DNA of 64,000 bases from a virus. The stretch is from positions 1-64,000 of the IMG/VR virus record IMGVR_UViG_3300028800_000071; one strand, 5' to 3'. This document shows positions 6,327-14,142 of this stretch, piece by piece. Each line of letters starts with the position of its first letter. Positions within the stretch are counted from its first letter, which is position 1. The notes beneath the pieces were generated by a model. That model ran no database searches. It was given only the letters and a program-made list of their open reading frames with translations, and was not told the DNA's origin. The position numbers were made by a program, and so were the translations under genes.

Positions 6327-6865
6327 TGGCTGATGATTTAGTGGCGCGGCTGGAAGCCGTTGCGGAGCGTATAGACTTTATCGCGCCCGGGATGGCGGGT
6401 TGGGACGACATGACGGAAGGTAAGATATGCCGTAAAGCCGCCATCGAGATTGCAGAGTTGCGGCAGCAGCGCGACCATGCAATAGACGAAGGCAACGCAA
6501 CGTCTAAACTTTACGCAGAGTTGCGGCAGCGTGAGAGGGGCCTGCGCCGAGAGCGGATTACAGGCAAAGAATACGTCGAAGCGTCAGAAGCCATTTTGAC
6601 TGAACTTAAGTACCAGGATAGTCTTGAGCGCAGAACAGACGATGAGGCCAAAGACGTTCCGGGATTTCTCACTCTGCTCCGGCGGTACACCCGCATAGTT
6701 GAAGACTCTTGGTCTGATAATCCTGGGACCCCGCAAGAAGATGGCTCCGTACAGGTGGAGCAGGCGTTACACGGATTGCGAAAACTAGCGGCCATTTGTG
6801 TTCGAGCCATGATATATAACGGCATACGAGCCCGCGACATACTCGATGAGGCCCCAACAGCATGA
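6326..6865 (+). CDS. Hypothetical coiled-coil protein, 179 aa
   Basis: Starts MADDLVARLEAV at an overlapping TAATG. It carries IAELRQQRD and AELRQRERG heptads and ends ARDILDEAPTA, all echoing the 202-aa protein at 3439-4047 but without its Cys-rich tail. Function unknown. Confidence 0.65.
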   Translation: MADDLVARLEAVAERIDFIAPGMAGWDDMTEGKICRKAAIEIAELRQQRDHAIDEGNATSKLYAELRQRERGLRRERITGKEYVEASEAILTELKYQDSLERRTDDEAKDVPGFLTLLRRYTRIVEDSWSDNPGTPQEDGSVQVEQALHGLRKLAAICVRAMIYNGIRARDILDEAPTA

Positions 6866-6966
6866 GTAACACCTTTCTCCGCGCTCTCGACCACGGTGGC
6901 GAACCGAGCGATGCGGAAGTGGAAGCCTTCATTGTCGTCGCAAAGCGACGGGAGAACATTGCATGA
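6862..6966 (+). CDS. 34-residue hypothetical protein
   Basis: ATG 6862 overlaps the previous stop and the stop overlaps ATG 6963. An acidic/helical peptide without motifs. Kept because it fills a coupled position exactly, with no gap on either side. Confidence 0.45.
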   Translation: MSNTFLRALDHGGEPSDAEVEAFIVVAKRRENIA

Positions 6967-7277
6967 CCGACGGCCATAAGATCGGCGCCGAGATCGAAGC
7001 CATACTCAAGAAGCACGTCGGAAAGTTAATCAGCGCGAGCGAGCACGACGTTCTCAAAGCACGCATCCGCGACGAAGTGCTCGACTATCTTCGCGGGCAT
7101 TACACGCCGATCAACTTCGGCGCCAAAACCCTCGACGACGTGGACGTAACGTTCAATAACGATCCGGCGGTACTCGCGGCGGGCGTGCTCGATCTCCGGT
7201 TCGTGCCGGCGACCGAACGCGGCCGCCAATGGCTCGCGTCGTTAATGGCGCAGGAGGGCGGCAAGACGACCGAGTAA
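6963..7277 (+). CDS. Hypothetical protein, 104 aa
   Basis: Last gene of the overlapping chain. A helical N-terminal half (IEAILKKHV, ARIRDEVLDYLR) precedes a mixed C-terminal half. No domain recognised. A gap of 54 bp separates it from the next gene. Confidence 0.65.
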   Translation: MTDGHKIGAEIEAILKKHVGKLISASEHDVLKARIRDEVLDYLRGHYTPINFGAKTLDDVDVTFNNDPAVLAAGVLDLRFVPATERGRQWLASLMAQEGGKTTE

Positions 7278-7331
7278 ATCCACGGAAATCAGTAGTGCCG
7301 CCCGAAAGGGTGTGAGCCAAGGGAGACCGAC

Positions 7332-8285
7332 GTGGACGGCGACGATCAACCGACGAGCAATCGTTCATCATTGGACGACGCGAGCTCGTTTTACGACCTA
7401 GACCATTCGTGGAAAGGCACCAAGCTCCCAAGCGGCGGCGGCATCGACGCCTTCTTCGCCCCCCTGGTCAAACAGCACAACGACGCCCTGGCCGACGAAA
7501 TGAAGCGCCAGGGCGTTTCGCGTCCCGAGGATATCCGCACCACCAACCGGGGCGCCTACGAGAACGTCGAAGCCCGGCAGCGCCAGCTGCAAGCCGAAGG
7601 CTACACCATGGCCGAGGCCCGCCAGATCGCCCGGGACGAAAACCCGCAGGCCATCGCCGATACCGAGAAGGCGACCGATCCGATCGGCGACCGAATCGAA
7701 AACATTATGGGCGTCAACCGGCGCGTCCATGCCGGCGGCGGGGGCGGCAACGTCACGAAGATCAAGCAAGAGCCGATCTTCGAGCCCTGCAAGACCTGCG
7801 GCGGCCACGGCGTCGATCTCAAAGCCGCAGCGGCCATGCCGAAAGATCGGCGCTTCGCCCTCGAATCGTTGCCGGTCTGCATCAAATGCAAAGGCGAAGG
7901 CAAGGTCAAGGTCGGGAGCCGCACCGTCATGGTGCAGTTGCTCGGGGCCAAGTCGGCCGGCGGCGGGGGCGGCAGCGGCGGCGGCAAGATGAAGCGCGAC
8001 AAGAAAGGCGGCGCAGCCTACGGCGAGGGGTACATTCTCGCCTCCTACGGCGGCCGCTACGAAACGATCGAAGAAGAACCCCGCACCGAATTCCGAACGG
8101 CACGCGTCACGCAATCGACCGACGAAGTGCTCGACGAGCTCGAACAGGAGACCGGCGTCAACACCGCCGGCCTTTTAGCTGCGGTCGCGACGTTGCGCAA
8201 GAAGTGCCACGATCCCAACGCTCAGATCGCGCTCGCTATGCTGCTCGGCGTCGCGCCGGCGCCCAAGCAGCGCCGCGCCTCGTGA
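7332..8285 (+). CDS. DnaJ-type zinc-finger / Gly-rich protein, 317 aa
   Basis: GTG start with AAGGGAG upstream. The middle has two DnaJ-like half-fingers, CKTCGGHG and CIKCKGEG, about 30 residues apart, then a Gly-rich linker and a helical C-terminal part that ends with a short repeat-like helix (ALAMLLGV). There is no J domain. DnaJ-like fingers of this type occur in phage regulators and antitermination-type proteins. A nucleic-acid or protein-binding role upstream of the packaging genes is plausible, not shown. Confidence 0.65.
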   Translation: MDGDDQPTSNRSSLDDASSFYDLDHSWKGTKLPSGGGIDAFFAPLVKQHNDALADEMKRQGVSRPEDIRTTNRGAYENVEARQRQLQAEGYTMAEARQIARDENPQAIADTEKATDPIGDRIENIMGVNRRVHAGGGGGNVTKIKQEPIFEPCKTCGGHGVDLKAAAAMPKDRRFALESLPVCIKCKGEGKVKVGSRTVMVQLLGAKSAGGGGGSGGGKMKRDKKGGAAYGEGYILASYGGRYETIEEEPRTEFRTARVTQSTDEVLDELEQETGVNTAGLLAAVATLRKKCHDPNAQIALAMLLGVAPAPKQRRAS

Positions 8286-8498
8286 ATGCCGCCGCCTGAT
8301 CGGAAGATCTTTGGGATACCGGATGGGCGACACAATAGCGATTGGTGGGACGCCGATCATATCGTGCCGATCATCGAGGGCGGCAAGAACGAGCTCGCCA
8401 ACCTGCGCACGCTCTGCCTCGCGTGCCACCGAGGCCACACCGCAGCGCTCGCGCGACGCCGAGCCGACGCGCGCAAGGGAAAGATCGCGTTACTGTGA
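8286..8498 (+). CDS. Small HNH endonuclease, 70 aa
   Basis: Contains the HNH core: WDADHIVPI (first His and Asp), GGKNELANLRTLC (Asn, first Cys) and CHRGH (second Cys and His). The start abuts the previous stop. Phages often carry small HNH proteins near the terminase genes, where in HK97-like systems the HNH protein assists terminase cleavage. The N-terminal Cys pair found in longer homologues is missing, so it is a minimal version. Confidence 0.8.
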   Translation: MPPPDRKIFGIPDGRHNSDWWDADHIVPIIEGGKNELANLRTLCLACHRGHTAALARRRADARKGKIALL

Positions 8499-8593
8499 TC
8501 GCCTGGCCGTGGTTGGTCTTTGCCTTTTACGTCGGCGTCGTGGTTGGCGCTTGCGTTGTCGATGAATTGAAAATCCGTAACGATCGCCACTAA
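8495..8593 (+). CDS. Single-pass membrane peptide, 32 aa
   Basis: GTG 8495 overlaps the HNH stop as GTGA. Begins MIAWPWLVFAFYVGVVVGAC, one transmembrane helix, with a charged tail (VDELKIRNDRH). Small phage membrane peptides of this kind have unknown roles. Confidence 0.5.
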   Translation: MIAWPWLVFAFYVGVVVGACVVDELKIRNDRH

Positions 8594-8648
8594 AGGAAGC
8601 GCGTCTCGGAAAACGCCGGGCTGAGACTTTCGATCGGCAATCGAATGC

Positions 8649-8678
8649 TTGACAGACACGCCAGCGCCAGGTTAGTAT
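8649..8678 (+). promoter_or_regulatory. Sigma-70-like promoter candidate
   Basis: TTGACA at 8649-8654 and TAGTAT at 8673-8678, an 18-bp spacer, in one of the few longer plus-strand non-coding gaps. A palindrome and a hairpin with a T-run follow within 80 bp. Confidence 0.5.
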
Positions 8679-8702
8679 CAGCGCCAGAGGCCGAGCCCTC
8701 GA

Positions 8703-8717
8703 CCGTGTGTCACACGG
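8703..8717. promoter_or_regulatory. Operator-like palindrome CCGTGTGTCACACGG
   Basis: Perfect 7-bp arms around one base, about 25 bp downstream of the promoter candidate. The size and symmetry suit a dimeric repressor, or the base of a short RNA stem. Confidence 0.45.
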
Positions 8718-8725
8718 AACTCACG

Positions 8726-8755
8726 AACGGAACTGCGTAGCGGGTCCGTTTTTTG
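8726..8755 (+). terminator. Intrinsic terminator or attenuator
   Basis: AACGGA at 8726-8731 pairs with TCCGTT at 8745-8750, followed by a T-run. Because it lies between a promoter candidate and the next gene, it would end a transcript of about 70 nt or attenuate the operon. Confidence 0.5.
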
Positions 8756-8806
8756 TTTAACGTTGAACGCAGGGAGCAAGCGGCGTTTCACGGTAACAGC
8801 GTTGAT

Positions 8807-9103
8807 ATGCGTGCGTGTAGCCGTTGCCAAGGGCCTCACGATCGAAACGGTCGATATTGTCGCGCTTGCCATGCGGAATATATGCGTACGTGGCGCCTTT
8901 CTCACCCATTAAAAGGCGAGCAGCGACGTAAAGATATCGCGCGAGCGTATGCAAACGTTTATCAGCGGCGCGGTCATTTGAAGCCGCGGCCGTGCGTCGA
9001 TTGCGGCGACCCGAAGTCGCAAAAGCATCACGAAGATTACAGCAAGCCGCTCGACGTGATCTGGCTCTGCCGATCTTGTCATCTAAATCGACACAAAGTT
9101 TGA
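8807..9103 (+). CDS. HNH-like zinc-finger protein, 98 aa
   Basis: The N-terminal knuckle CSRCQGP...CRACHAEYMR and the C-terminal CVDCGDPKSQKHHEDYSKP followed by CRSCH are typical of a widespread phage family annotated as HNH or recombination-endonuclease-VII-like. The paired His (KHHEDY) and the closing Cys pair are the probable metal site. I chose ATG 8807 over the frame opening at 8753, so the product begins MRACSRC. Possibly a homing-type nuclease; activity unproven. Confidence 0.7.
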   Translation: MRACSRCQGPHDRNGRYCRACHAEYMRTWRLSHPLKGEQRRKDIARAYANVYQRRGHLKPRPCVDCGDPKSQKHHEDYSKPLDVIWLCRSCHLNRHKV

Positions 9104-9177
9104 ACTATTTTCCGCCAGATGGCGGGGCCAATCCCCGTCCAGGTTGGTTCCCGCTTACATGAAAGGCCAACCGCCTG

Positions 9178-9357
9178 TTGATCGCGCCCGGCCTCATCGA
9201 GCACGCCTTCTCCGATCGCAAAGTCGCGGTCGTGATTACGTGCGAGCTCGAGCGTAGGGTCCCGCTTCGCTTGATCTTCGGCAGCGGTGCGCCGCATGAC
9301 GTGTTCCTTACGGTCCGAGTGCCGTATGCGAACGGTTGGACGCTCTCGCTCAACTAG
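9178..9357 (+). CDS. Possible small protein, 59 aa, TTG start
   Basis: An open frame from TTG 9178 to TAG 9355-9357 fills most of the 262-bp gap between two genes. It reads like a small beta-rich protein (VAVVITCELE, HDVFLTVRVPYANGW). AAAGG lies upstream but rather far from the TTG. In-frame TGA at 9160 bounds the frame. The start is uncertain; the gap has nothing else recognisable. Confidence 0.4.
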   Translation: MIAPGLIEHAFSDRKVAVVITCELERRVPLRLIFGSGAPHDVFLTVRVPYANGWTLSLN

Positions 9358-9365
9358 GAGGACGG

Positions 9366-9866
9366 ATGCCCGACGCTCGCGCGTGCAAAAACCCCGAGGT
9401 GTGGTGCAAAGTTTGCGGCCGCGGTTACACCGAATCGTCGCTCAAGTTCCACGCCTATGAGAAGCACCCCGGCGTCAAGCGCGCCGATTGGTACTCGGCC
9501 CTGCCCGTGCGTCTCGCCGATCTGCCGGACGCCATCGGTGCCGAAACGGATCTCGCGCCGGAACAAGCGGTCGGCATCATCAACGAGCTCGACGTCGATG
9601 GACCGCCGCTCTCTGCCGTCCCTGATCTGCCGAAGGTCCATTCGGCCGTTGTGGGTAGAAAGTCGGTGGAGAAAGATACCGTCACGTCGATCTACGCAAA
9701 CTTGCCGTGGCTCACGTATCCGAAATCGGTTGCCGAATGCGACGACGCCTTGAACTTGCTCGCCGTGGCGATCGAACAAGCCGACCGCGCTCTCCCGTTC
9801 TTCTTGAGCTTGCGAGCCATCGCAACGGCGCTCCGTAAGCGCCTCGCCGAAGGAAAGGCTGCCTAA
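9366..9866 (+). CDS. C2H2-like zinc-finger protein, 166 aa
   Basis: ATG 9366 follows AGGAGG. An N-terminal single finger (CKVCGRGYTESSLKFHAYEKH) has the C-x2-C...H-x4-H pattern of a classical finger; the rest is helical with no recognised domain. May be a DNA-binding regulator; unproven. Confidence 0.6.
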   Translation: MPDARACKNPEVWCKVCGRGYTESSLKFHAYEKHPGVKRADWYSALPVRLADLPDAIGAETDLAPEQAVGIINELDVDGPPLSAVPDLPKVHSAVVGRKSVEKDTVTSIYANLPWLTYPKSVAECDDALNLLAVAIEQADRALPFFLSLRAIATALRKRLAEGKAA

Positions 9867-9867
9867 A

Positions 9868-10083
9868 ATGCTATCCGTCCTACTCGCCCTCGCATCCGTA
9901 CCGTTGCTCCAGATCATCGTTTCGATCATCGTCGTCGGCGTGCTCTTGTGGCTCGTCAACGCCTACATACCCATGGAAGCCGGCATCAAGCGGCTGCTCA
10001 ATATCGTCGTCATCTGCTTGCTCGTGATCTGGCTGCTCGATATCTTCGGCCTGCTCGCCTTCTTGAAAACCATGCGCGTCTAA
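9868..10083 (+). CDS. Thivi_2564-like membrane protein, 71 aa
   Basis: Two hydrophobic helices separated by a short loop containing NAYIPMEAGIKRLLNIVV, the signature of a small membrane-protein family common in phages and prophages. The cellular role of the family is not known; a holin-like role has been guessed because of size and topology, but this copy is far from the lysis genes. Confidence 0.7.
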   Translation: MLSVLLALASVPLLQIIVSIIVVGVLLWLVNAYIPMEAGIKRLLNIVVICLLVIWLLDIFGLLAFLKTMRV

Positions 10084-10084
10084 C

Positions 10085-10396
10085 GTGCCTGGTCACGATG
10101 GCGTGGCGCACCCGGTCATCAAGCGCCCCAAAGGCGCGCAGCCGCTCCCGTTCTGGATCGCCGACGCCTGGGTGCTCGGACACGATCCCGACGGGCGCAA
10201 CTACCGCAGCACCATCATCGCTCGATCGCGAGCCGAGCGCCGTGAAGGCCTCGTAGTCAAAATCTACGACGACGAGCTCGCCGGCAAAACGGAAAAAGAA
10301 GCCAATGCCTACGTCGGCCAAAAACTTGCACGCGCGCTCATCAATCTCGGGTTCGGTTGGTTCGTTCTGAAGCACAAACTCTCCGCAAAGGAATAA
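10085..10396 (+). CDS. Hypothetical protein, 103 aa
   Basis: GTG start one base after the previous stop. A small mixed alpha/beta protein with PLPFWIADAWVLG and GLVVKIYDDELAG. No domain recognised. Confidence 0.6.
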   Translation: MPGHDGVAHPVIKRPKGAQPLPFWIADAWVLGHDPDGRNYRSTIIARSRAERREGLVVKIYDDELAGKTEKEANAYVGQKLARALINLGFGWFVLKHKLSAKE

Positions 10397-10399
10397 ATC

Positions 10400-11020
10400 A
10401 TGTCCGTCCAAAGTCCGCTCGGCGTCGGCCCCCTCATCGTGAAAGCGATCGGGTACGTCAAAGGCACGCTCGGAACGTATGCCGGCCTCACCGTCATTAG
10501 CGTCAGCGGGGGCAATCGGTTCCCGATCTCCCAACTCATCGCTACCGCCGTCAACCAATTCGCAAAAGCAACCGGCGAAGCCGGCGGCACCTGGGCGCTC
10601 AACGACACCGCCACGGCCACCATCAACGGGCACGCCACCGTCTACACCGCCGGCGCATCGCCAACGCCGACGAGTGTCATCGCCGGTCTTGCCGCCGCGA
10701 TCAACGCCGACAGCACCTCCAAGCTCATCGTCAAAGCCACCGCGCTCGGCAACGTGCTCACGGTCCGATCGCTCAACGCAGGCGCCACCGGCGAATACAC
10801 CTTCGTCCTCACCAAGAGCAGCAGCGGCACCCTCGTCGCCTCCAACGACGAGCTTCAAGTCGGCCAAGGCGAGCCGGGCGCCGGCCTCCCGGCCGATCTC
10901 TCGCTCGTGCGCCACATGACCCGCAATGCCGTAGCGCTCGGGTCCGGCGGCGGATCCGGCGTCACCTACGACCAAACGGTCGACAACGCCGTCATTGACT
11001 ACGTAACGCAATACGGATAA
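10400..11020 (+). CDS. Structural-type hypothetical protein, 206 aa
   Basis: Contains an ATATINGHATVYTAG / AAAINAD / LTVRSL pattern. This is a beta-rich insert seen in many phage tail, neck and sheath-like proteins (TINGTxVTYT...AAAIN). It lies upstream of the terminase genes, away from the tail cluster. Probably a minor virion component; unproven. Confidence 0.5.
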   Translation: MSVQSPLGVGPLIVKAIGYVKGTLGTYAGLTVISVSGGNRFPISQLIATAVNQFAKATGEAGGTWALNDTATATINGHATVYTAGASPTPTSVIAGLAAAINADSTSKLIVKATALGNVLTVRSLNAGATGEYTFVLTKSSSGTLVASNDELQVGQGEPGAGLPADLSLVRHMTRNAVALGSGGGSGVTYDQTVDNAVIDYVTQYG

Positions 11021-11472
11021 TGTCCGACGGCATCAAAGCGGCCGAAGCTATCGTCCGCGATCACGCCCGCGAAAGCGGAGCAATCTCAGCCTTCCTCGAC
11101 AACTACACACCGGGCGAAAAGGCCGCCGCGCACGTCATGGTCTGGGACCATCGCGTCATCGTCGTCGGCCACAGCCACAATCAAGCCGCCTGCGTAGCTA
11201 TGAGCTCGGCCATCCAAACCACCGCCGCGATCGCACGAGCGCTCAGAACGGCCGAGAGCGTCGAGCTCTACAAAACCGTCCACGGCGAGCCCGTGTACGA
11301 TATCATCTTCAAACAAGGCAAGCGATCACGCCTCATCGTCGCCGCCCTACTTTCATCGTTCGCCGGCATTGCCAAAACGGCCGACAAAACCCCAGGCGAT
11401 GCCATGGTGCTCACCGATCACCGCAAACTGATCCCCGATACCAAAGATGCCGCGACAAACGCCGCTTCTTGA
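11020..11472 (+). CDS. Hypothetical protein, 150 aa; distant Prp-protease-like pattern
   Basis: The central segment VVGHSHNQAACVAMSSAIQT recalls the Prp (YsxB) cysteine-protease signature, in which GHA is followed by VCAAVSAL, with His and Cys as the catalytic pair. The spacing between His and Cys is shorter than in Prp, so this is a weak resemblance. Prp proteins mature ribosomal L27 and phage proheads in some Firmicutes. Treat as unknown otherwise. Start ATG 11020 overlaps the previous TAA. Confidence 0.5.
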   Translation: MSDGIKAAEAIVRDHARESGAISAFLDNYTPGEKAAAHVMVWDHRVIVVGHSHNQAACVAMSSAIQTTAAIARALRTAESVELYKTVHGEPVYDIIFKQGKRSRLIVAALLSSFAGIAKTADKTPGDAMVLTDHRKLIPDTKDAATNAAS

Positions 11473-11851
11473 GGCGCACGAAGATAATCTCGATGAAGCC
11501 TACAAGCTCGCCGTAGCAGAACGGTTCCTTCACCAAGATTATATCTACCTCGTCGTCGAGCCCAAAGGCAAAATCGGCAAGCATATCAACCTCTGGGAAG
11601 ATTCGATCGGCGAGGTCGTCGGCCGCAAGTTCTACGACGACCCCGACTTCGGCGACACGGACTACGAAGAAAAAACGGTTCAACCCGATCTCATCCAGCG
11701 CCGCACAACCCAAGCCCTCATCGTGCGAATGCGCATCGCCGACGTCATGGAAGCCGTACGGCGCCGTGCCCGAAACGAAATCCGAGAAGAACAGGCGCCG
11801 ATAACAGCAAACCAAATGCGCGGCAACGGCCGCGCCAATCTCGCGCGCTGA
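11447..11851 (+). CDS. Hypothetical protein, 134 aa
   Basis: Overlaps the preceding gene by 26 bp. An acidic N-terminal half is followed by a basic helical C-terminus (IVRMRIADVMEAVRRRARNE). No domain seen. It precedes the small terminase by 37 bp. Confidence 0.55.
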   Translation: MPRQTPLLEAHEDNLDEAYKLAVAERFLHQDYIYLVVEPKGKIGKHINLWEDSIGEVVGRKFYDDPDFGDTDYEEKTVQPDLIQRRTTQALIVRMRIADVMEAVRRRARNEIREEQAPITANQMRGNGRANLAR

Positions 11852-11888
11852 CGCGCAAACGAAAGGGCGGCGATGATGCCGTAAATAC

Positions 11889-12425
11889 ATGGCTGGACGC
11901 TCAAAGGTCAATTGGCTTGCCATCCGTACCGCCTACGTGGTGCAACAATGGACAGCCGAGCGCTGCGCCAAAGAATTCGGCCTCGATCCCACCACTATCA
12001 GAAAACGCGCCTCTAAAGAAGGCTGGACCCAAGAACGCCATCGTCTCAACACGCACGCGGAGGACGTTGCTGACGAAGCCGTCCAGAAAGCCGTCAATGA
12101 TGCCGCTCGCAAGCAGCAAATGGTGCTCGATGGTTTGATCTTGTGGTCGGCGCAGTTCATCCGTGATTCGAACAACGATCTCGGGTTAATCAAGAATCCG
12201 TACTCACGGGTTCGAGCTCGCCGCGACGTGATTGAAATGATCGGCACGTTTGCCAAGACGCATCAGATCGCCAATATCGATAGGCCGCAAGAGCGTGATG
12301 ACACGTTGACGATCGTGCAGCAGCGCGTGGAGCCCTATAAGATCGCCGTTGGCGAAGATGGCCGTGCGATACCGGAGCTCATGCCGCCAGACGATGACGA
12401 CGGAGAACCCGACGACGATGACTAA
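11889..12425 (+). CDS. Terminase small subunit
   Basis: Recognises phage DNA and loads the packaging motor. The N-terminal helix-turn-helix (YVVQQWTAERCAKEFGLD followed by TIRKRASKEGW, residues about 14-48) is the usual DNA-binding part, then a long helical middle for oligomerisation and a very acidic tail (DDDDGEPDDDD). The 178-residue length fits the family, and it lies one small gene upstream of the large terminase. Confidence 0.85.
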   Translation: MAGRSKVNWLAIRTAYVVQQWTAERCAKEFGLDPTTIRKRASKEGWTQERHRLNTHAEDVADEAVQKAVNDAARKQQMVLDGLILWSAQFIRDSNNDLGLIKNPYSRVRARRDVIEMIGTFAKTHQIANIDRPQERDDTLTIVQQRVEPYKIAVGEDGRAIPELMPPDDDDGEPDDDD

Positions 12426-12702
12426 CGTGATCGGCCGGCACGTTGCCGCCTATGCCGATGCCGAGAACCCGGGCGACTTTTGGTTTCGACCTGGCTACAG
12501 CGATCGGGTCATCATGATGCTCTCGTACTTGTGTCCGCAATGCGGCGAGCTTCGGTGCGTGCCGATCTCGCTCTCGCCGGCGACGAATCGGTGGGATTGG
12601 GATGGCGAGTACGATCGCCCAACGCTCAAGCCGTCGATCCGTCAAATGGACGGGTGCCAATGGCACGGATGGCTCACGAAAGGCATCTGGGTAACGGCGT
12701 GA
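12418..12702 (+). CDS. DUF6527-like zinc protein, 94 aa
   Basis: Contains CPQCGE, then WDWDGEYDRPTLKPSI and GCQWHGWL, which match a small family (DUF6527) found near phage DNA genes. It overlaps the small terminase by 8 bp and the large terminase by 4 bp, so it is coupled between the two packaging subunits. Its role is unknown; a packaging accessory is inferred from position. Confidence 0.65.
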   Translation: MTNVIGRHVAAYADAENPGDFWFRPGYSDRVIMMLSYLCPQCGELRCVPISLSPATNRWDWDGEYDRPTLKPSIRQMDGCQWHGWLTKGIWVTA

Positions 12703-14135
12703 TCGTTCGCCTGCAACACCTGCCGGCGCAAGACGACTTCTACAACGCGCAAGAAGATCAGATCTCATTCATCGGTGGCCTCGGCTGCGGCAAGACGCGC
12801 GTGGCATCCGACGACGTACTGCGCACCGCTGCAATGTATCCGCATTGCGGTAAAGGCGAGCGCACACCCGGCATTGCGATCTGCTCGAACACCTTTCAGC
12901 AGCTGATCGACGGTACGATGGCCACCTTCTTCGAGCGATGCGAGGAGAATTGGAAGGTCCATTATGTCGACCGCATCCGCGCCGAGCACAAGATCTACAT
13001 AAAAGAGTTTGACGCCTGGATCGGCGTCTATTCGGTTGACGAACCCGACAAGTTCAAATCGTACGAGTTCTGCTACATTTGGATTGACGAAGCGCAAGCC
13101 GACACGTGGAACAAGCCGGCCTACGACAAACTGATCGGCCGTCTGCGTGGCACCGTACGCCAACGCAAACTCTATCCAGACATGGAACTCCGCGTACGCA
13201 TCACGGCTAACCCGCCGTGGACAATGGATCATTGGCTCGTTGATCTCAACACCAAGAAGAATGCCGAGACCGGCCGCGCGCCGTCACGGCTGATCACCGC
13301 GAGCACGTACGACAACCCGTTCTTGCCGGCGCAATACATTCAGCGCCTCAAAGAGAACTTCGACCCCGAGCTCGCCGAGATCGAAATGGGCGGCAAGTTC
13401 GGCGATATCGGCTTCGGCCGCATCTTCCGCCGCTTCTCCCGCAGCAAGCACGTCTTTGATGCCGAGCGCGCCGAGAAGTATGGCCTGCCGCCGATCGTCG
13501 CCGACCCGAACCTGCCGATCTGCTGGTCGCACGACTTCAACGTCGATCCGCTCTGCTCGGTGATCTTCCAATGGCGCCGTATCAGAGTGAACGGCTTCCA
13601 ACGCGTGGTCATGTACGTGCTGGACGTGATGCAAATCCGTAACTCGCTCGTGGAAGAAGCCGTCAAAGAGTTTCTCAATCGCCGGCCGTACGTCAAGATC
13701 GCACGGCGCCGTGGTTTGATTCTGTACGGTGACGCCACCGGCAATACGCAAACCAACCGGCAGACCGGCCTTACGGACTTCGAGGCGCTCACGCAAGAGC
13801 TCGAACGCAACGATCTCTGGGGTTCGATCGGGCAGAAGCAAGTCGGCATAGCGAACCCCGAGCGCATCGCTCGGTACGCCGCCGGCAATCGGATGCTCGA
13901 AGATTCAACCGGCAAGATCGGTGTCGTGATGAACGAAGGCACGACCGAACCGCTGGTCATCGACCTGGAACGAATGTTCTACAAACCTGGAACTCGCAAC
14001 GTCGAGATTCCCAAATACAAAGATGGCAGACCCACGAAGCTCTTTACTCACTTGGCAGACGCGTTCTCGTATCCGATCGCACAGGACTTTCCGGTGCGCG
14101 TAATCGAGAGCGCCGAGCCTACAACGTCGAGGTAA
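12699..14135 (+). CDS. terL: Terminase large subunit
   Basis: ATP-driven DNA packaging motor and headful or site-specific nuclease. Walker A is GGLGCGKT (residues 26-33), Walker B YIWIDEA (126-132) with the catalytic Asp-Glu, the coupling motif is ITANP (about 168-172), and the C-terminal RNase-H-like nuclease has DFNVD and GDATGN acidic patches. GTG 12699 is chosen because it overlaps the upstream stop and places Walker A about 25 residues from the start, as usual. The product is 478 residues, normal for the family. Confidence 0.93.
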   Translation: MIVRLQHLPAQDDFYNAQEDQISFIGGLGCGKTRVASDDVLRTAAMYPHCGKGERTPGIAICSNTFQQLIDGTMATFFERCEENWKVHYVDRIRAEHKIYIKEFDAWIGVYSVDEPDKFKSYEFCYIWIDEAQADTWNKPAYDKLIGRLRGTVRQRKLYPDMELRVRITANPPWTMDHWLVDLNTKKNAETGRAPSRLITASTYDNPFLPAQYIQRLKENFDPELAEIEMGGKFGDIGFGRIFRRFSRSKHVFDAERAEKYGLPPIVADPNLPICWSHDFNVDPLCSVIFQWRRIRVNGFQRVVMYVLDVMQIRNSLVEEAVKEFLNRRPYVKIARRRGLILYGDATGNTQTNRQTGLTDFEALTQELERNDLWGSIGQKQVGIANPERIARYAAGNRMLEDSTGKIGVVMNEGTTEPLVIDLERMFYKPGTRNVEIPKYKDGRPTKLFTHLADAFSYPIAQDFPVRVIESAEPTTSR

Positions 14136-14142
14136 AACAATC

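Noticed and set aside
10010-11011. 333-residue minus-strand open frame
   Set aside because: It opposes three coupled plus-strand genes and has shadow-like composition (Asp/Glu/Arg/Val).
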